From the NCBI GenBank assembly GCA_026390445.1, contig JAPLFX010000201.1, positions 1 through 54,606 on the forward strand: a stretch of DNA of 54,606 bases, written 5' to 3'. The DNA comes from Pseudomonadota bacterium. Lineage in GTDB: Bacteria > Bdellovibrionota_B > Oligoflexia > Oligoflexales > CAIYRB01. The position numbers and the translations under genes are program-made. Positions 19,201 through 27,555 of this stretch are shown piece by piece. Position 1 is the stretch's first letter. Each line of letters starts with the position of its first letter. Below the pieces are notes generated by a model that worked only from the letters and a program-made list of their open reading frames with translations, was not told where the DNA came from and searched no databases.

Positions 19201-19794
19201 CAGCATAGGCGCAAAGCGTTCGTCGCCTTGTTTGGCGGCGCGTGACAGGATTTCGCAGGTGCCGCGCCAGGCCCGGCGGTGGAGACCACGAGCATCCATG
19301 GGACTGATCAGTTGAAACGGCGAGGGTAGGGGTGCTCCCGCCGGATCCGCTAATGCCGCGCTGGATTCGAGTGGAAATTTGCTGACCCATTCAAGAAATA
19401 AGCTGTCGATCGTCGAGATCTTCAGCAGCTGCGACGATGCCAACACCTTACGCGCTACCTCGGTGGCAGCTACCGGCGGCTTGTGCGTGCCGCTGCCCTG
19501 GGCCGCGTAGAACCGTCCGAGCTGTTTCGTAAAGGACTCTTGTTTACGCGAGTCAGCGGCCAGGCAGGCAGCCTCTTCGAGGATCCTCGCGCGCATCTCG
19601 CCGGCGGCTTTTTTGGTAAAGGTCACCGTCAGGATCGAACTCGGGGCGGCGCCGGCGCCGACCAAGTAGAGAAAGCGTTGGCTCAGCTGGTAGGTTTTAC
19701 CGCTGCCGGCGGAGGCGGCCACGAGGTAGCTGGCGTAGGGGTTTTGCGGTTGTGCGGTACCGAAATCGTGCTTGGCGTCGGTCGGTTGAGTCAT
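16294..19794 (-). CDS. addA: AddA/RecB-like helicase-nuclease subunit
   Basis: UvrD-type superfamily 1 helicase with a C-terminal nuclease, part of the double-strand-break resection complex that feeds RecA. From the ATG ending at 19794 it has 1166 residues. Motif I is AASAGSGKTY (26-35), motif Ia is TVTFTKKAAGEM, motif II is DEFQDTS (397-403), motif III is GDAKQSIYGFR (437-447), motif V is TIHKAKGLEFPCVF and motif VI is LLYVALTRSRQYL. The nuclease has GTLDLLLED and IVDYKT (Asp1094, Lys1096). The open frame extends upstream, but this ATG overlaps the addB stop as ATGA and gives the normal N-terminus. With addB as direct partner and no recC/recD, AddA is the better name. Confidence 0.88.
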   Translation of the reverse strand: MTQPTDAKHDFGTAQPQNPYASYLVAASAGSGKTYQLSQRFLYLVGAGAAPSSILTVTFTKKAAGEMRARILEEAACLAADSRKQESFTKQLGRFYAAQGSGTHKPPVAATEVARKVLASSQLLKISTIDSLFLEWVSKFPLESSAALADPAGAPLPSPFQLISPMDARGLHRRAWRGTCEILSRAAKQGDERFAPMLRSLVRDGLSDLEQRLIGLDRQDTYLWYREMQADDGVAFLPHRHHLQDEGEVVGQIATAFAAVAAVLADRGRAAAVTAALAARDFASLLATGLLTKQEFTISGTYIRGKKREQLTQEISHIEACVQAHVSAERLHQLSQEGQSHYQLYGIYRLLRDQLKFQAGEVEFRDLVKGSYRLLHGAGSAGVRFLLSRTVHHVMLDEFQDTSRLQWGVFHELITQMLAGEGSDEASGLSPTVFIVGDAKQSIYGFREADAAVLGEAQSSLAERLALAPLNDSYRTAQVVLDYVNQVFHQGLGAQFPRHQTASHGGAAFVPDVGRVLIAPLIAAVNVDADTPSREDFDEAPSAEGQDDDEDPATGAGAEREATEVAQLIAAMVRGDQNFPVYDKEARGFRPLRAQDCCILYRSTTKAALFAAALRREGIACQREEERGFFSRPEITDACALLRFLALPGDTVALATVLRSPLGGVADTELLQVLAATQREAERTGKILELIEQVQPQLGKTLQSLLTATDQLLPHALLLEALDRFDAFAAFARVAPEGAEAEATLVRRNLLRLVELVIRLEGDGLTSLAPLIERLGLLAGDDELGNAAAPADAVTLMTIHKAKGLEFPCVFLVDTARPWGKQDLYWTQGSSDSGRAGLYYIGKKAAHPPSDRDFEGLLAASAAAVTSECQRLLYVALTRSRQYLVVSGHQVGGRQGLATTQMYHQLAEAVSAMPGLVHYTLGGVSLSGVSSVPDSGLSGEAVSAAATPIPALTWHPTSGLPREIVIASPSRHGGTLGTGRPVLALDQSLGTSLAAAVGTFLHLGLEAFMSGKAFSPDAAWQAQLAPLHPPPELQAQVFAEWAELRDDPALNALREAARGIETELPLVHLDGDQMIVGTLDLLLEDNAGNLLIVDYKTTRFALPATQIPDAALTIFSRQRGYQDQLADYTRAVRALYPGTTVTAAVYFTSLRRLVRLISTGDTVTSR

Positions 19795-22700
19795 GAGTTG
19801 GCTCCTCGCAAGGACCGGGCCATACGCGGAGCAAACTCCGGGTCGTCCTTGCGGCACACCCCAGCGTAGTGACACATCTGGCAGTCGCGCGGTTCCGGGG
19901 TAAAGCTGCCCAGCGGCGCGAGCAGGGCAGTATGGCGTGAGGTCCAGTGGTTCATCAGGCTTTGCGTCGCGTCTTCCAGGGTCGTTTTGTCGCGGCCACC
20001 AACCAGCTTGAGCCGGCGGGCCTGCTCTTGGGCTTCGCTTCCGGCGATGCTGTTTAGCCACTGCCCGCCAAGGATACTCCAATAACCCACCACTGAATGC
20101 GCCAAGCGGCGCTCCGGGTGCATCTGCTCCAGGGCCTTGGCGTAGAGTAGCAGCTGCGGTACGAGCCCTTCTTTCACCGCACTGCGGCGCGGCACAAAGC
20201 GGCGTTTGTAGTCGGTGATGAGCTGCAGGCCCGCCAACTGATCGACGCTGTCGATGGTCCCAGTGAGCACGACCGAGCGGTCACCCACCTGCAGGCGGAC
20301 CGCAGTACCATCTGCATGGACGAGCCGCTGCTCGCGCTCGCCAGAGCTGCCCCCTGTGACCTCGGCGGCCCCGTAGATGCCAGCGATGTGCGTCGCAAAA
20401 TCCGGCCACGCGCGCTGTCGCACCTGCAGCTCCAAGGGGGAATCGGCGGCGGCGGCTGGCAGTAGGCGGTCGGTCAGGGTGTTTAGGCGCGCGAGGGCTT
20501 GACCCGCCCAGGTGTCCTTCGGCCCGGTGAAGGTGAGCGGCGCATCGAGGTGCTGCTCTTTGTGGCGACCTGTGAAGAAGACCTCGAGCACGACGTGCAG
20601 CCAATTTCCTTCGTGGCGGGCATCGTCTTCTTGCGGCAGTTCAACCGGGTGCACACCTAGGCGGTGCAGCAAAAAGCGGTAGGGACAAGCCAGCAGATAG
20701 GCCAGGGAGCTGGCCGACTGGTGGCTGAGAAAGCGCTCTGTCTGCTCGTTTGATACGACACCCTGGTTGCCCAGGCGGTGTCCTGCTGGTGCGGTCTGGC
20801 CGCGATCATGGCGCTGGGGCGCGAGCAGCAAAGTCCATTCGGTATCGGCGTTGACCGCATATTCGCGCGTCTGACCAAGGGCGATGGCCGCCTCGATAAA
20901 GCGTGAGCGTACGACTGCGTCGCCGCCGCGGTTGGCTGGGTAGAGCAACACCATCGCCGGGAGTCTGGCGCACAGGAGATGGAAGGTGGTGTCCTCGATG
21001 GCCTCGAGCAGCTGCCATCCAGGCAAACCGATTTTTGTTTTAAGATAATTGTCGACCAAGTAGTCGCGCGGCAGGGCCCGCGGAAAGTCACCTTCACTAG
21101 CGCCGAGGACGAAGGCCACGTCAAACGGCACGTAGCGGGCCTCGGCAACGCTGAGGATCTGGATACCGCGCAGCGGATGGCCGACGCTGCGCACCGGTGC
21201 AAGTAGCAGTTTGTCGCGCAAAATCTGCAGGAACTCGCGACGCGTCAGCGCTGTGCGCAGGCGCAGAGACAAGGCACCTAGGGCCTGGCAGAACTCACCC
21301 AAGGTTTCGGCGGCCGATGTCATCAGGCCGCGACCGACGCCGCCTGGATCGTCCAGCTTGGTCTGGCTCTGCTCCGCATCGTCGACGCTAAGGAAGTCCT
21401 GCACCAAAACACTGAGCACGCCGACCCAATCGGCGAGCTCGCGGCCGTGGGGGAGGGGGCGTTCGGCCCAGCAACCCAAAGCCGTGACGACAGCACTCAG
21501 ATAGGCGCGCACCTCGGCGCTGAGGTGCTTGGCCCGGATTAACTCCTGCAGACTCTCAGATCCGTCGCCCTTGCATAACTCACGACTGAGACGGCTGCTC
21601 CATTCCACGGCTCCGGCCGTCCCAGCAATCTCGGCATTGGCTTGTTCTGGCATGAGGCGCCACCAGCGCAGCGTCAATGGGTGGGTGAGCAGTGCCAAGG
21701 TTCGCGCCACGGTCTGGTCGCCGAGCAGCAGCTGGATCACGCTGCTCAGCCAGGTGCCGGGTAAGGTCTCGGCAAGCGGGGTGGCGAGGGCGACGTTGGC
21801 GGCAAGCTGGGCTCCCTTGAGCATCGCCCGCAGTGGTTTACCATAAGTGACATCATTGGTGACGAGGATGGCGATGCCCGAGGGTGCCACTCCGCCGGCC
21901 AAGGCTTGTTGGCTCAAGGTCAACGCATGCGCCACCTCGGCCAGCACGGTGTCGGCGCGGCGCACCTGCAGGGGCTGCGGCGTCGCCCGCACCACCGTTG
22001 GCTGGCGCAGCGTACCGGGAGCATCGATCATGGTCAGCAGCCACTCAAGCGGGCTCTTGCCGGTGTGCAGTTCGGGTACGGTGCTCAGCCATAAGCACGT
22101 ATCTTCGCGCCGTGCCAGCGCATGCAGCAGAGCCTGGTGGCAGCCCTGCGCACTGCTCAGGCCGACGACATAGAGTTGGCGCCACGGCACCGGCTGCTGG
22201 CTGGCAAGGTAACTGGCTAGGCTGTTGCTCAGGCGGGCGAGTCTGCGTTCGCTGGTTTCCGCGCCATGCTCGTCTTGGACGGACTGGGCAAAGCGAGTGG
22301 CCAGATGGCGCAGTTCGTCGAGGCGCTGGCTCAGCGTGTCCAGGCTCCCTTCGCTCAAGTAAATATTGTGCGCGACGACCTCGGCCAAGCGATCGAAGGC
22401 CTCGAGGTTCATGCCCCAGTCGGCAAATTCGCTGAGTAGCTGCTTCACCTCATGCTCGTGTCCATAGCGCAGGTGCTGGTAGGCGCCTTCCTTGAGCAAG
22501 CTGGCGAGCAGCAGCTCTTGTTCCAAATCGCCCATGGACCGCAGCGGCTGTGGACCAGAGGCGAGGTCGACAGCCTGGCGCTCGATAAAGTCATCCAGGG
22601 TGTAGCAGCGTGGCGGGATAAACGCCGGGCGCTCTTGGGCTAGCATAGCCACCAACCAGGTCGCCAGGCGCTTCGTGGGAAGGACGATGTGGCAACCTCT

Positions 22701-22808
22701 AAGCTGCTCTGGCGACAGGCCTTTTAGCTCTGCATACAGCTCCGAGATCAAGCAGCTGGGGCTGGGCCAGAGCGACAGGCCGTGGGGAGGCGGATGCTGG
22801 TGGTTCAT
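19791..22808 (-). CDS. addB: AddB-like nuclease subunit with iron-sulfur cysteines
   Basis: Partner of AddA, 1005 residues. The N-terminal part resembles an inactive helicase fold and has no intact Walker A. The C-terminal nuclease carries LTGTIDSVDQ (Asp853), then LITDYKRRF (Asp866, Lys868), the GxxD...DxK pattern of RecB-type nucleases. Four cysteines (Cys708 in CPYRFLL, then Cys976, Cys979, Cys985 in CQMCHYAGVC) match the 4Fe-4S staple of AddB proteins. The stop is coupled to the addA start (ATGA), which implies equal expression. Overall sequence is diverged, so naming rests on the nuclease, the cysteines and the pairing. Confidence 0.85.
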   Translation of the reverse strand: MNHQHPPPHGLSLWPSPSCLISELYAELKGLSPEQLRGCHIVLPTKRLATWLVAMLAQERPAFIPPRCYTLDDFIERQAVDLASGPQPLRSMGDLEQELLLASLLKEGAYQHLRYGHEHEVKQLLSEFADWGMNLEAFDRLAEVVAHNIYLSEGSLDTLSQRLDELRHLATRFAQSVQDEHGAETSERRLARLSNSLASYLASQQPVPWRQLYVVGLSSAQGCHQALLHALARREDTCLWLSTVPELHTGKSPLEWLLTMIDAPGTLRQPTVVRATPQPLQVRRADTVLAEVAHALTLSQQALAGGVAPSGIAILVTNDVTYGKPLRAMLKGAQLAANVALATPLAETLPGTWLSSVIQLLLGDQTVARTLALLTHPLTLRWWRLMPEQANAEIAGTAGAVEWSSRLSRELCKGDGSESLQELIRAKHLSAEVRAYLSAVVTALGCWAERPLPHGRELADWVGVLSVLVQDFLSVDDAEQSQTKLDDPGGVGRGLMTSAAETLGEFCQALGALSLRLRTALTRREFLQILRDKLLLAPVRSVGHPLRGIQILSVAEARYVPFDVAFVLGASEGDFPRALPRDYLVDNYLKTKIGLPGWQLLEAIEDTTFHLLCARLPAMVLLYPANRGGDAVVRSRFIEAAIALGQTREYAVNADTEWTLLLAPQRHDRGQTAPAGHRLGNQGVVSNEQTERFLSHQSASSLAYLLACPYRFLLHRLGVHPVELPQEDDARHEGNWLHVVLEVFFTGRHKEQHLDAPLTFTGPKDTWAGQALARLNTLTDRLLPAAAADSPLELQVRQRAWPDFATHIAGIYGAAEVTGGSSGEREQRLVHADGTAVRLQVGDRSVVLTGTIDSVDQLAGLQLITDYKRRFVPRRSAVKEGLVPQLLLYAKALEQMHPERRLAHSVVGYWSILGGQWLNSIAGSEAQEQARRLKLVGGRDKTTLEDATQSLMNHWTSRHTALLAPLGSFTPEPRDCQMCHYAGVCRKDDPEFAPRMARSLRGANS

Positions 22809-22975
22809 CGCTAAGGTCTCATTGCTCGCGGAATTCAGGGAATACTGGGAATAACCAGTGCCACCGTCGGTCTGCCATGTTTGCTGGTCTCCGCCGATAG
22901 AACAAGATATATATTGGATTCAGACCAGATCAGGTTCCGTGGCCCGTGCGGTATAGCAACAGAGGAAGGCCGGTT

Positions 22976-23827
22976 ATGACCCGTAGTCAATCGGTGGTCA
23001 GATATATAGTCGGCACTTACAAGAGCCCGACGTCGCTGTTCGCACCGCTTTGGCGAGTGGTGCCGCTCAATGCGACGACCGAGCAAGTGCTGGGCCTCGA
23101 GCTCGCCGAGCAGCGGGCTTATCTGGAAAACCTCTGGCAGTTTAATCACCATCCCAAGCAGGCGCGTTCGGCTGGTCAAGACGATCTTTATGGCCACAGC
23201 AAGGGCATCGGTTTCTTGCGGCGTTTCAATCAATTACCGTGCACAGTGGAAAGCCGCAGGGCAAGAGCTGATCTGCTGAGAGACGTGAATCCGGCGACCT
23301 GTCGTATCCTCATCCTGGGCGATGACGATCTGCTGGCCGTGGAGCTGGCGCAGCGCGGCTTCCGTCATGTCACGGTCGCTGACTGCGACCAGCGCTTACT
23401 CGAACGGATCCGCGTCGAAACAAAAGACCTAGCGACGCCGCCGCAGATCATCGCTGCGGACTTCCACGCTGGGTTCGTCTGGGATGGTCAGGCCGATGTG
23501 ATCTTTCTCGATCCGCCTTACAGCATCTCTGGCGCCGAGGCTTTTTTGCAGCTAGCGATCGCTCAAGCCGCACCCAAGTCGCGCATTTATTTGATGATCA
23601 ATCCCTTTGTGGTCGGCCGGCCGTTTTCGCAGGTCATCACCCGGGCGGTGCATGCTGGGTATCACCTCGCTAAGCAGCGTCCGTCGTTCAATGGTTATCC
23701 GATCGGCTGGTTTGAATCGACCATCTTGCGTTTGGCATGGCGCTATTTTCTCGGCGTACAGAACGCACCAAAGGCACCGGAGCAGCTGTATTTCTGCTCC
23801 GACTGCTTTGAGTTCCAGCGCGGCTGA
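22976..23827 (+). CDS. DUF43/BpsA-like putative aminopropyltransferase or methyltransferase
   Basis: The 283-residue protein has a Rossmann-type core with ILILGDDDLLAVELAQRGF (GDDD at 115-118), VTVADCDQRLLERI and DVIFLDPPYSISG (DPPY at 179-182). In archaeal and Thermus branched-polyamine synthases (BpsA, DUF43/COG1568) the GDDD and DPP motifs hold the aminopropyl donor and the polyamine. The match is by pattern only, and a DNA or RNA methyltransferase using DPPY is an alternative. The ATG at 22976 has GAGGAAGG six bases upstream and is preferred over a GTG at 22946. The C-terminus has a CxxC (FCSDC). It is convergent, with no gap, with the pseudo-receiver gene and divergent from addB. Confidence 0.6.
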   Translation: MTRSQSVVRYIVGTYKSPTSLFAPLWRVVPLNATTEQVLGLELAEQRAYLENLWQFNHHPKQARSAGQDDLYGHSKGIGFLRRFNQLPCTVESRRARADLLRDVNPATCRILILGDDDLLAVELAQRGFRHVTVADCDQRLLERIRVETKDLATPPQIIAADFHAGFVWDGQADVIFLDPPYSISGAEAFLQLAIAQAAPKSRIYLMINPFVVGRPFSQVITRAVHAGYHLAKQRPSFNGYPIGWFESTILRLAWRYFLGVQNAPKAPEQLYFCSDCFEFQRG

Positions 23828-25207
23828 TTAGGCCGGTTTTTTGCCGTTGAACAGCGACTCTTCGAGATTGTCGTCGAGCAGGCTGTCTAGGTTGCTGGTA
23901 AAGTCTTCAAGCCCAAAGCTGCCTTCCGATTCCAGAATGGACAACGGCTCTGGTTTATCCAAGCCCTTAGAGCCCTTTTTGCTACCGCCGGTCGGCGTCG
24001 CAGACTCCATGATCTCTTGGCCAAACGGACTGGGTAGCTCGGTTTTGACGTCTTTGATCGCAGCGATCGCTAGACTGGCTTTTTTGAAGTTCGGATCAAG
24101 CCGGGCGCAGGCCTGCAGACTCTCAATGGCGCGAGTCTTTTTGCCCCAGCGGCGATAGCCGAGCCCCATATTGAAATAGAGCCGCGCTTGGAGCTTGGGG
24201 TTCTTGCCCAGTACGCGCAGTGCTGATTCATAGAGGTTCATGCCGGCTGAGTGCCGCTTCTTGCGCATATTCATGACGGCGCAGGTGTTGAAGATCGAGG
24301 CCATTTCAAGGTCCGTGGTCACGTCCTTGAGCACGGCGAGGGCCTCATTGACTTGGTTGTCCATCAACTTGCACTGCGCTTTGCCGACGCGAGCGTCGCG
24401 TCGCTCAGGATCGTTGGCCAAGGCCTGGTCAAAGCTCCCCGCGGCATCTTTGAAGCGGTCCATCTCCAGCAGTGCTTGGCCGATATCGACCAGGCGGTCC
24501 ACGTCGTGCGGGTTGAACAAGTTGGCTTGTTCAAGGGCTTTTAAGCCGTCGTCAAAGCGGCCCAGTTTCATCAGGCAGCGGCCAAGGAGGTGGACTCCGC
24601 GCAGATAGGGAGGGTTCGCTTTGTCCATCCCGGTGAGGATGGTCAGAGCGCTGTCGAGTTCGCCCATTTCCATCATCAGCTCGGCAGCTTCCGTCTTGAG
24701 GCGGAGGTTGTTGGGGTGCTTTGGCAGCAGTTTAACTAAGATCTTGGAGCCCTTCTTGAGATCACCGTCAAGGCGCGCTTTCTGGACCTCGCCAAGTGCC
24801 TTTTTGATCTCGTCGGCCAGGGTCTCGGCGAGCAGCATATTGGACAGCCGACCGCCGAGGTTGCGCTTGGTGATCTCCTCGGTAAAGATCTGCGAGACGG
24901 CGTATTCCGCTGCCGTGGCGATGATTTGGTTGGTCACCTTGTCGGCCACCAGCATGATCGGACGCATCGGCCCTGAGGCGGTCTTGCGATTTTGGCCAAG
25001 AACCAGGGCCACTTCGGCTGGGCCGACCTGCCAATCGATGAGCAGAAGGCCTTTGGGCAGGCGCTTTAGGGCTTCGCTGCAGGCCTGTGCCTCGGTCACC
25101 GTGAGGATGTTGCTGATCCCCTTCATCTTGAGGTGTTCGGTGGCGATTTTGGTCAGCTCGGCCTGACGTGTGAACAAAATGACGTCCACGATGCTGGCTG
25201 CGCTCAT
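23828..25207 (-). CDS. Pseudo-receiver/TPR protein
   Basis: The 459-residue protein begins with a CheY-like fold (residues 1-115) in which the acidic pair is missing (VDVILFTRQ). The central LLLIDWQ keeps one Asp (Asp58), but the later Lys is absent (QIFTEE), so it probably cannot be phosphorylated normally. A run of tetratricopeptide-like helices follows (about 120-385; LLGRCLMKLGRFDDGLKALE and related repeats). An acidic disordered tail ends the protein. The fold suggests a scaffold that binds partners rather than an output regulator. The ATG ending at 25207, after AGAAAGG, is preferred over one 33 bases upstream. It is monocistronic. Confidence 0.7.
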   Translation of the reverse strand: MSAASIVDVILFTRQAELTKIATEHLKMKGISNILTVTEAQACSEALKRLPKGLLLIDWQVGPAEVALVLGQNRKTASGPMRPIMLVADKVTNQIIATAAEYAVSQIFTEEITKRNLGGRLSNMLLAETLADEIKKALGEVQKARLDGDLKKGSKILVKLLPKHPNNLRLKTEAAELMMEMGELDSALTILTGMDKANPPYLRGVHLLGRCLMKLGRFDDGLKALEQANLFNPHDVDRLVDIGQALLEMDRFKDAAGSFDQALANDPERRDARVGKAQCKLMDNQVNEALAVLKDVTTDLEMASIFNTCAVMNMRKKRHSAGMNLYESALRVLGKNPKLQARLYFNMGLGYRRWGKKTRAIESLQACARLDPNFKKASLAIAAIKDVKTELPSPFGQEIMESATPTGGSKKGSKGLDKPEPLSILESEGSFGLEDFTSNLDSLLDDNLEESLFNGKKPA

Positions 25208-25429
25208 GCTTGGGCCTTTCTGCCTGGAACAGACTGGCAAGGACAGCCTTTAGTCTAGCAGAGTTGCAGGTTTTTCCGTAGTGGAGCGAGGGCTGCGGCG
25301 AGACAGCAGCTGAGAGCTTGTTTCATTGTTATGAATGTATGCTTAATTTTATTGTATTATTAAAATAACTATAGTATTAATGGCTCACTCAAGGTTTATC
25401 CATGGTTGCCACAGGGCAAAGGGCGCCGC

Positions 25430-26713
25430 ATGCCTCGCAAAAGACAACTTACGACCCTGCTCGTGCTGGTTTGGCTGGCAGCTGCGGCCTTGGGGTGCGG
25501 CCAAGTTAAGGATCTTATTGGCGGTAAGACCCAGGATAGCCCGGCCGATGCCAATCCTTATCCAGTCGCTCCGGCGGCGCCCCTTGGTCTGAGCGCGACT
25601 CCTGCTGCTAAGGCAGCAGCTCCGCTGATCACGCGCTTGGTCGATGGGACGATCATCCCGGCGCATGTGAAGGCCACCAGCCTGCGGATCGCAGTCGTCG
25701 CCAACGACCCAAGCGCCAGTTTTGATTGCCAAGTTGGCGGCCAGTGGACCTGGGTGCCGTGCAACGCCGGTGCTGGCTACGACTTCGGTCGCCTGGCCCA
25801 CAGCATGAGCTACAGCGTTTCGATCCGCGCTCGGGGAACCGACGGCCGGGTCGATGCGCATCCCTTACTCGTCACCTTTTACAGCGATATGGTCGACGGC
25901 ATCGCCCCGACCATCCCGGGAGCGGTCCAAAGCTTGGCGGGGAGGGTGACCTTGCCGACGTCGGTGGCTGACCTGCCGGTCTTGGTGAAGCCGACCACTC
26001 CCGCAGCAGTGGCGAACCATAGTCGCTTCCTTCAAGTCGGTGCCTACTATGCCATGACCGTCCCCGGCACCGCCTTGGTCTCCGGGTTTGCGACCGATAA
26101 GACCTATAACGGCGTCATTCACACCATGCTGCTGTTGCCAGGTGGTGGCTCGATCATCGCCAACAATGGCATCTGCACGGCCAGCTATCAGCGCCAGGTC
26201 ACTGCGGCCGATGGTTCGCTTTACTGCGACGCAACGCCGTCCAGCGCCGACCAGCTAGCCGCCGGCGCCGCGTCGCTACCGCGCAACTTCATCGAGCTGA
26301 ACCTCGCCCCTGGCGCGGGCCTGCATGAGGCCTTACTGGTCGCAGCGGTCGACGGGACCGGCAGCGAGGCCGATGCAGACCCAGCGGTGGAGCGTCTCAC
26401 CATCACCAGCCGCTGCCAAGGTGCCGTGGCTGCAGGTCGGAGCCCGCTCCCCTTGGTCAACCAATTCTACGCTGGAAGCGCTCAGATGCAGACCCTCGTC
26501 TGGTGCCAAACCACATCCGCTGCGGGTCGCAGCCAGTGGCTGGGCATGGTCAAGGCCGCCTTGACCGCCGATCAGGCCGGACCATCGCTGCGCATCATTT
26601 ATGCCATCGATGCTGGCCAGGCGCTGGTCACCAGCACGCAATTCATCGAGCGCGTGACGCAGACCCTGCGGCTTCAACTGACACCTATTGCACCGCTGAC
26701 GCCTTCGGCGTAA
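25430..26713 (+). CDS. Lipoprotein of unknown function (427 aa)
   Basis: From the ATG at 25430 the protein has a lipoprotein signal (MPRKRQLTTLLVLVWLAAA, lipobox ALGC with Cys23). The mature part starts with a Pro/Ala linker. It then has Ig-like or fibronectin-like beta segments, including FDCQVGGQWTWVPC and YDFGRLAHSMSYSVSIRARG, the pattern of bacterial surface proteins that recognise human-Ig-like folds. The C-terminal half is less clear. No family assigned. The 100 bases upstream (25316-25400) are unusually AT-rich and probably contain the promoter. deoC follows after 9 bp, so the two may be cotranscribed although no shared function is evident. Confidence 0.6.
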   Translation: MPRKRQLTTLLVLVWLAAAALGCGQVKDLIGGKTQDSPADANPYPVAPAAPLGLSATPAAKAAAPLITRLVDGTIIPAHVKATSLRIAVVANDPSASFDCQVGGQWTWVPCNAGAGYDFGRLAHSMSYSVSIRARGTDGRVDAHPLLVTFYSDMVDGIAPTIPGAVQSLAGRVTLPTSVADLPVLVKPTTPAAVANHSRFLQVGAYYAMTVPGTALVSGFATDKTYNGVIHTMLLLPGGGSIIANNGICTASYQRQVTAADGSLYCDATPSSADQLAAGAASLPRNFIELNLAPGAGLHEALLVAAVDGTGSEADADPAVERLTITSRCQGAVAAGRSPLPLVNQFYAGSAQMQTLVWCQTTSAAGRSQWLGMVKAALTADQAGPSLRIIYAIDAGQALVTSTQFIERVTQTLRLQLTPIAPLTPSA

Positions 26714-26722
26714 AAGTTCGAG

Positions 26723-27430
26723 ATGACGACTTTACCGCCCACGACCCTAAGTCCGAGTGCTTTTGCGGCGCTCTTCGATCACACCCTGCTGAAGCCAGAG
26801 GCGACCCCCGCCCAGGTGCAGCAGCTGGCCGAGGAGGCTGTGGAGCACGGCTTTGCCGGGGTCTGCGTCAATCCCTGTTATGTGACTTTAGTCGCTAAGC
26901 GCGTGGCCGGGTCAGCTGTGCTCCCAGTGGCCGTGGTCGGCTTTCCACTGGGCGCCAATCGCACCGATATCAAGATCGACGAAACTCTGCGGGCGATCGG
27001 CGAAGGGGCCCGCGAGGTCGACATGGTCATCAATAGCGGTTACTACCGCAGCGGTGACAAGTCCCCAGTACGTCATGAGATCGCTGCCGTGGTGCGGGCG
27101 GCGCGGGGAGTACCCGTCAAGGTCATCATCGAGACCGCTTATCTTGCTCCGAGCGAGATTCAAGAGCTGAGCCTATGGTCCGCCGAAGCTGGCGCCGCCT
27201 TCGTCAAGACCAGCACTGGGTTTAGCCCACGGGGGGCGACGACCGAGGACCTCGTGTTGATGCGCAGCGCCCTCGTCAATCACCCCAAGGTGCAGCTCAA
27301 AGCATCGGGTGGCATCCGCACTCTGGAGTCTGTTCTTGCCATGGTACACGCTGGAGCTGACCGGATCGGATCGAGCTCGTCGGTGGCGATCCTTGCGGCC
27401 TTTGCCCAGGCCGCTGCTGGCAAGGTCTAG
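26723..27430 (+). CDS. deoC: Deoxyribose-phosphate aldolase (DeoC)
   Basis: Class I aldolase that splits 2-deoxyribose-5-phosphate into glyceraldehyde-3-phosphate and acetaldehyde in deoxynucleoside breakdown. The 235-residue TIM barrel has DHTLLKPEAT at the start, FPLGANRTDIK, EVDMVIN (catalytic Asp), the Schiff-base Lys162 in FVKTSTGF, and Lys193 in KASGGIR. A phosphate-binding GADRIGSSSS ends the barrel. All key residues are intact. It follows the lipoprotein gene by 9 bp. Confidence 0.95.
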   Translation: MTTLPPTTLSPSAFAALFDHTLLKPEATPAQVQQLAEEAVEHGFAGVCVNPCYVTLVAKRVAGSAVLPVAVVGFPLGANRTDIKIDETLRAIGEGAREVDMVINSGYYRSGDKSPVRHEIAAVVRAARGVPVKVIIETAYLAPSEIQELSLWSAEAGAAFVKTSTGFSPRGATTEDLVLMRSALVNHPKVQLKASGGIRTLESVLAMVHAGADRIGSSSSVAILAAFAQAAAGKV

Positions 27431-27555
27431 GGTCCCGCTTGGTCTAGGTAGGGTTTGCCCGGCAAGTCGGTGCGATTGCGGGCCTGGTCTCGCCTGATAT
27501 CATTGAATGGGACCCCCATCTTTTACGCCCGCCCGGATTAAAAAAAGCTAGCCAC

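Noticed and set aside
16294-20082. Longer addA frame starting at 20082
   Set aside because: The first 96 codons lie inside addB and lack homology; the ATG overlapping the addB stop gives the normal AddA N-terminus.
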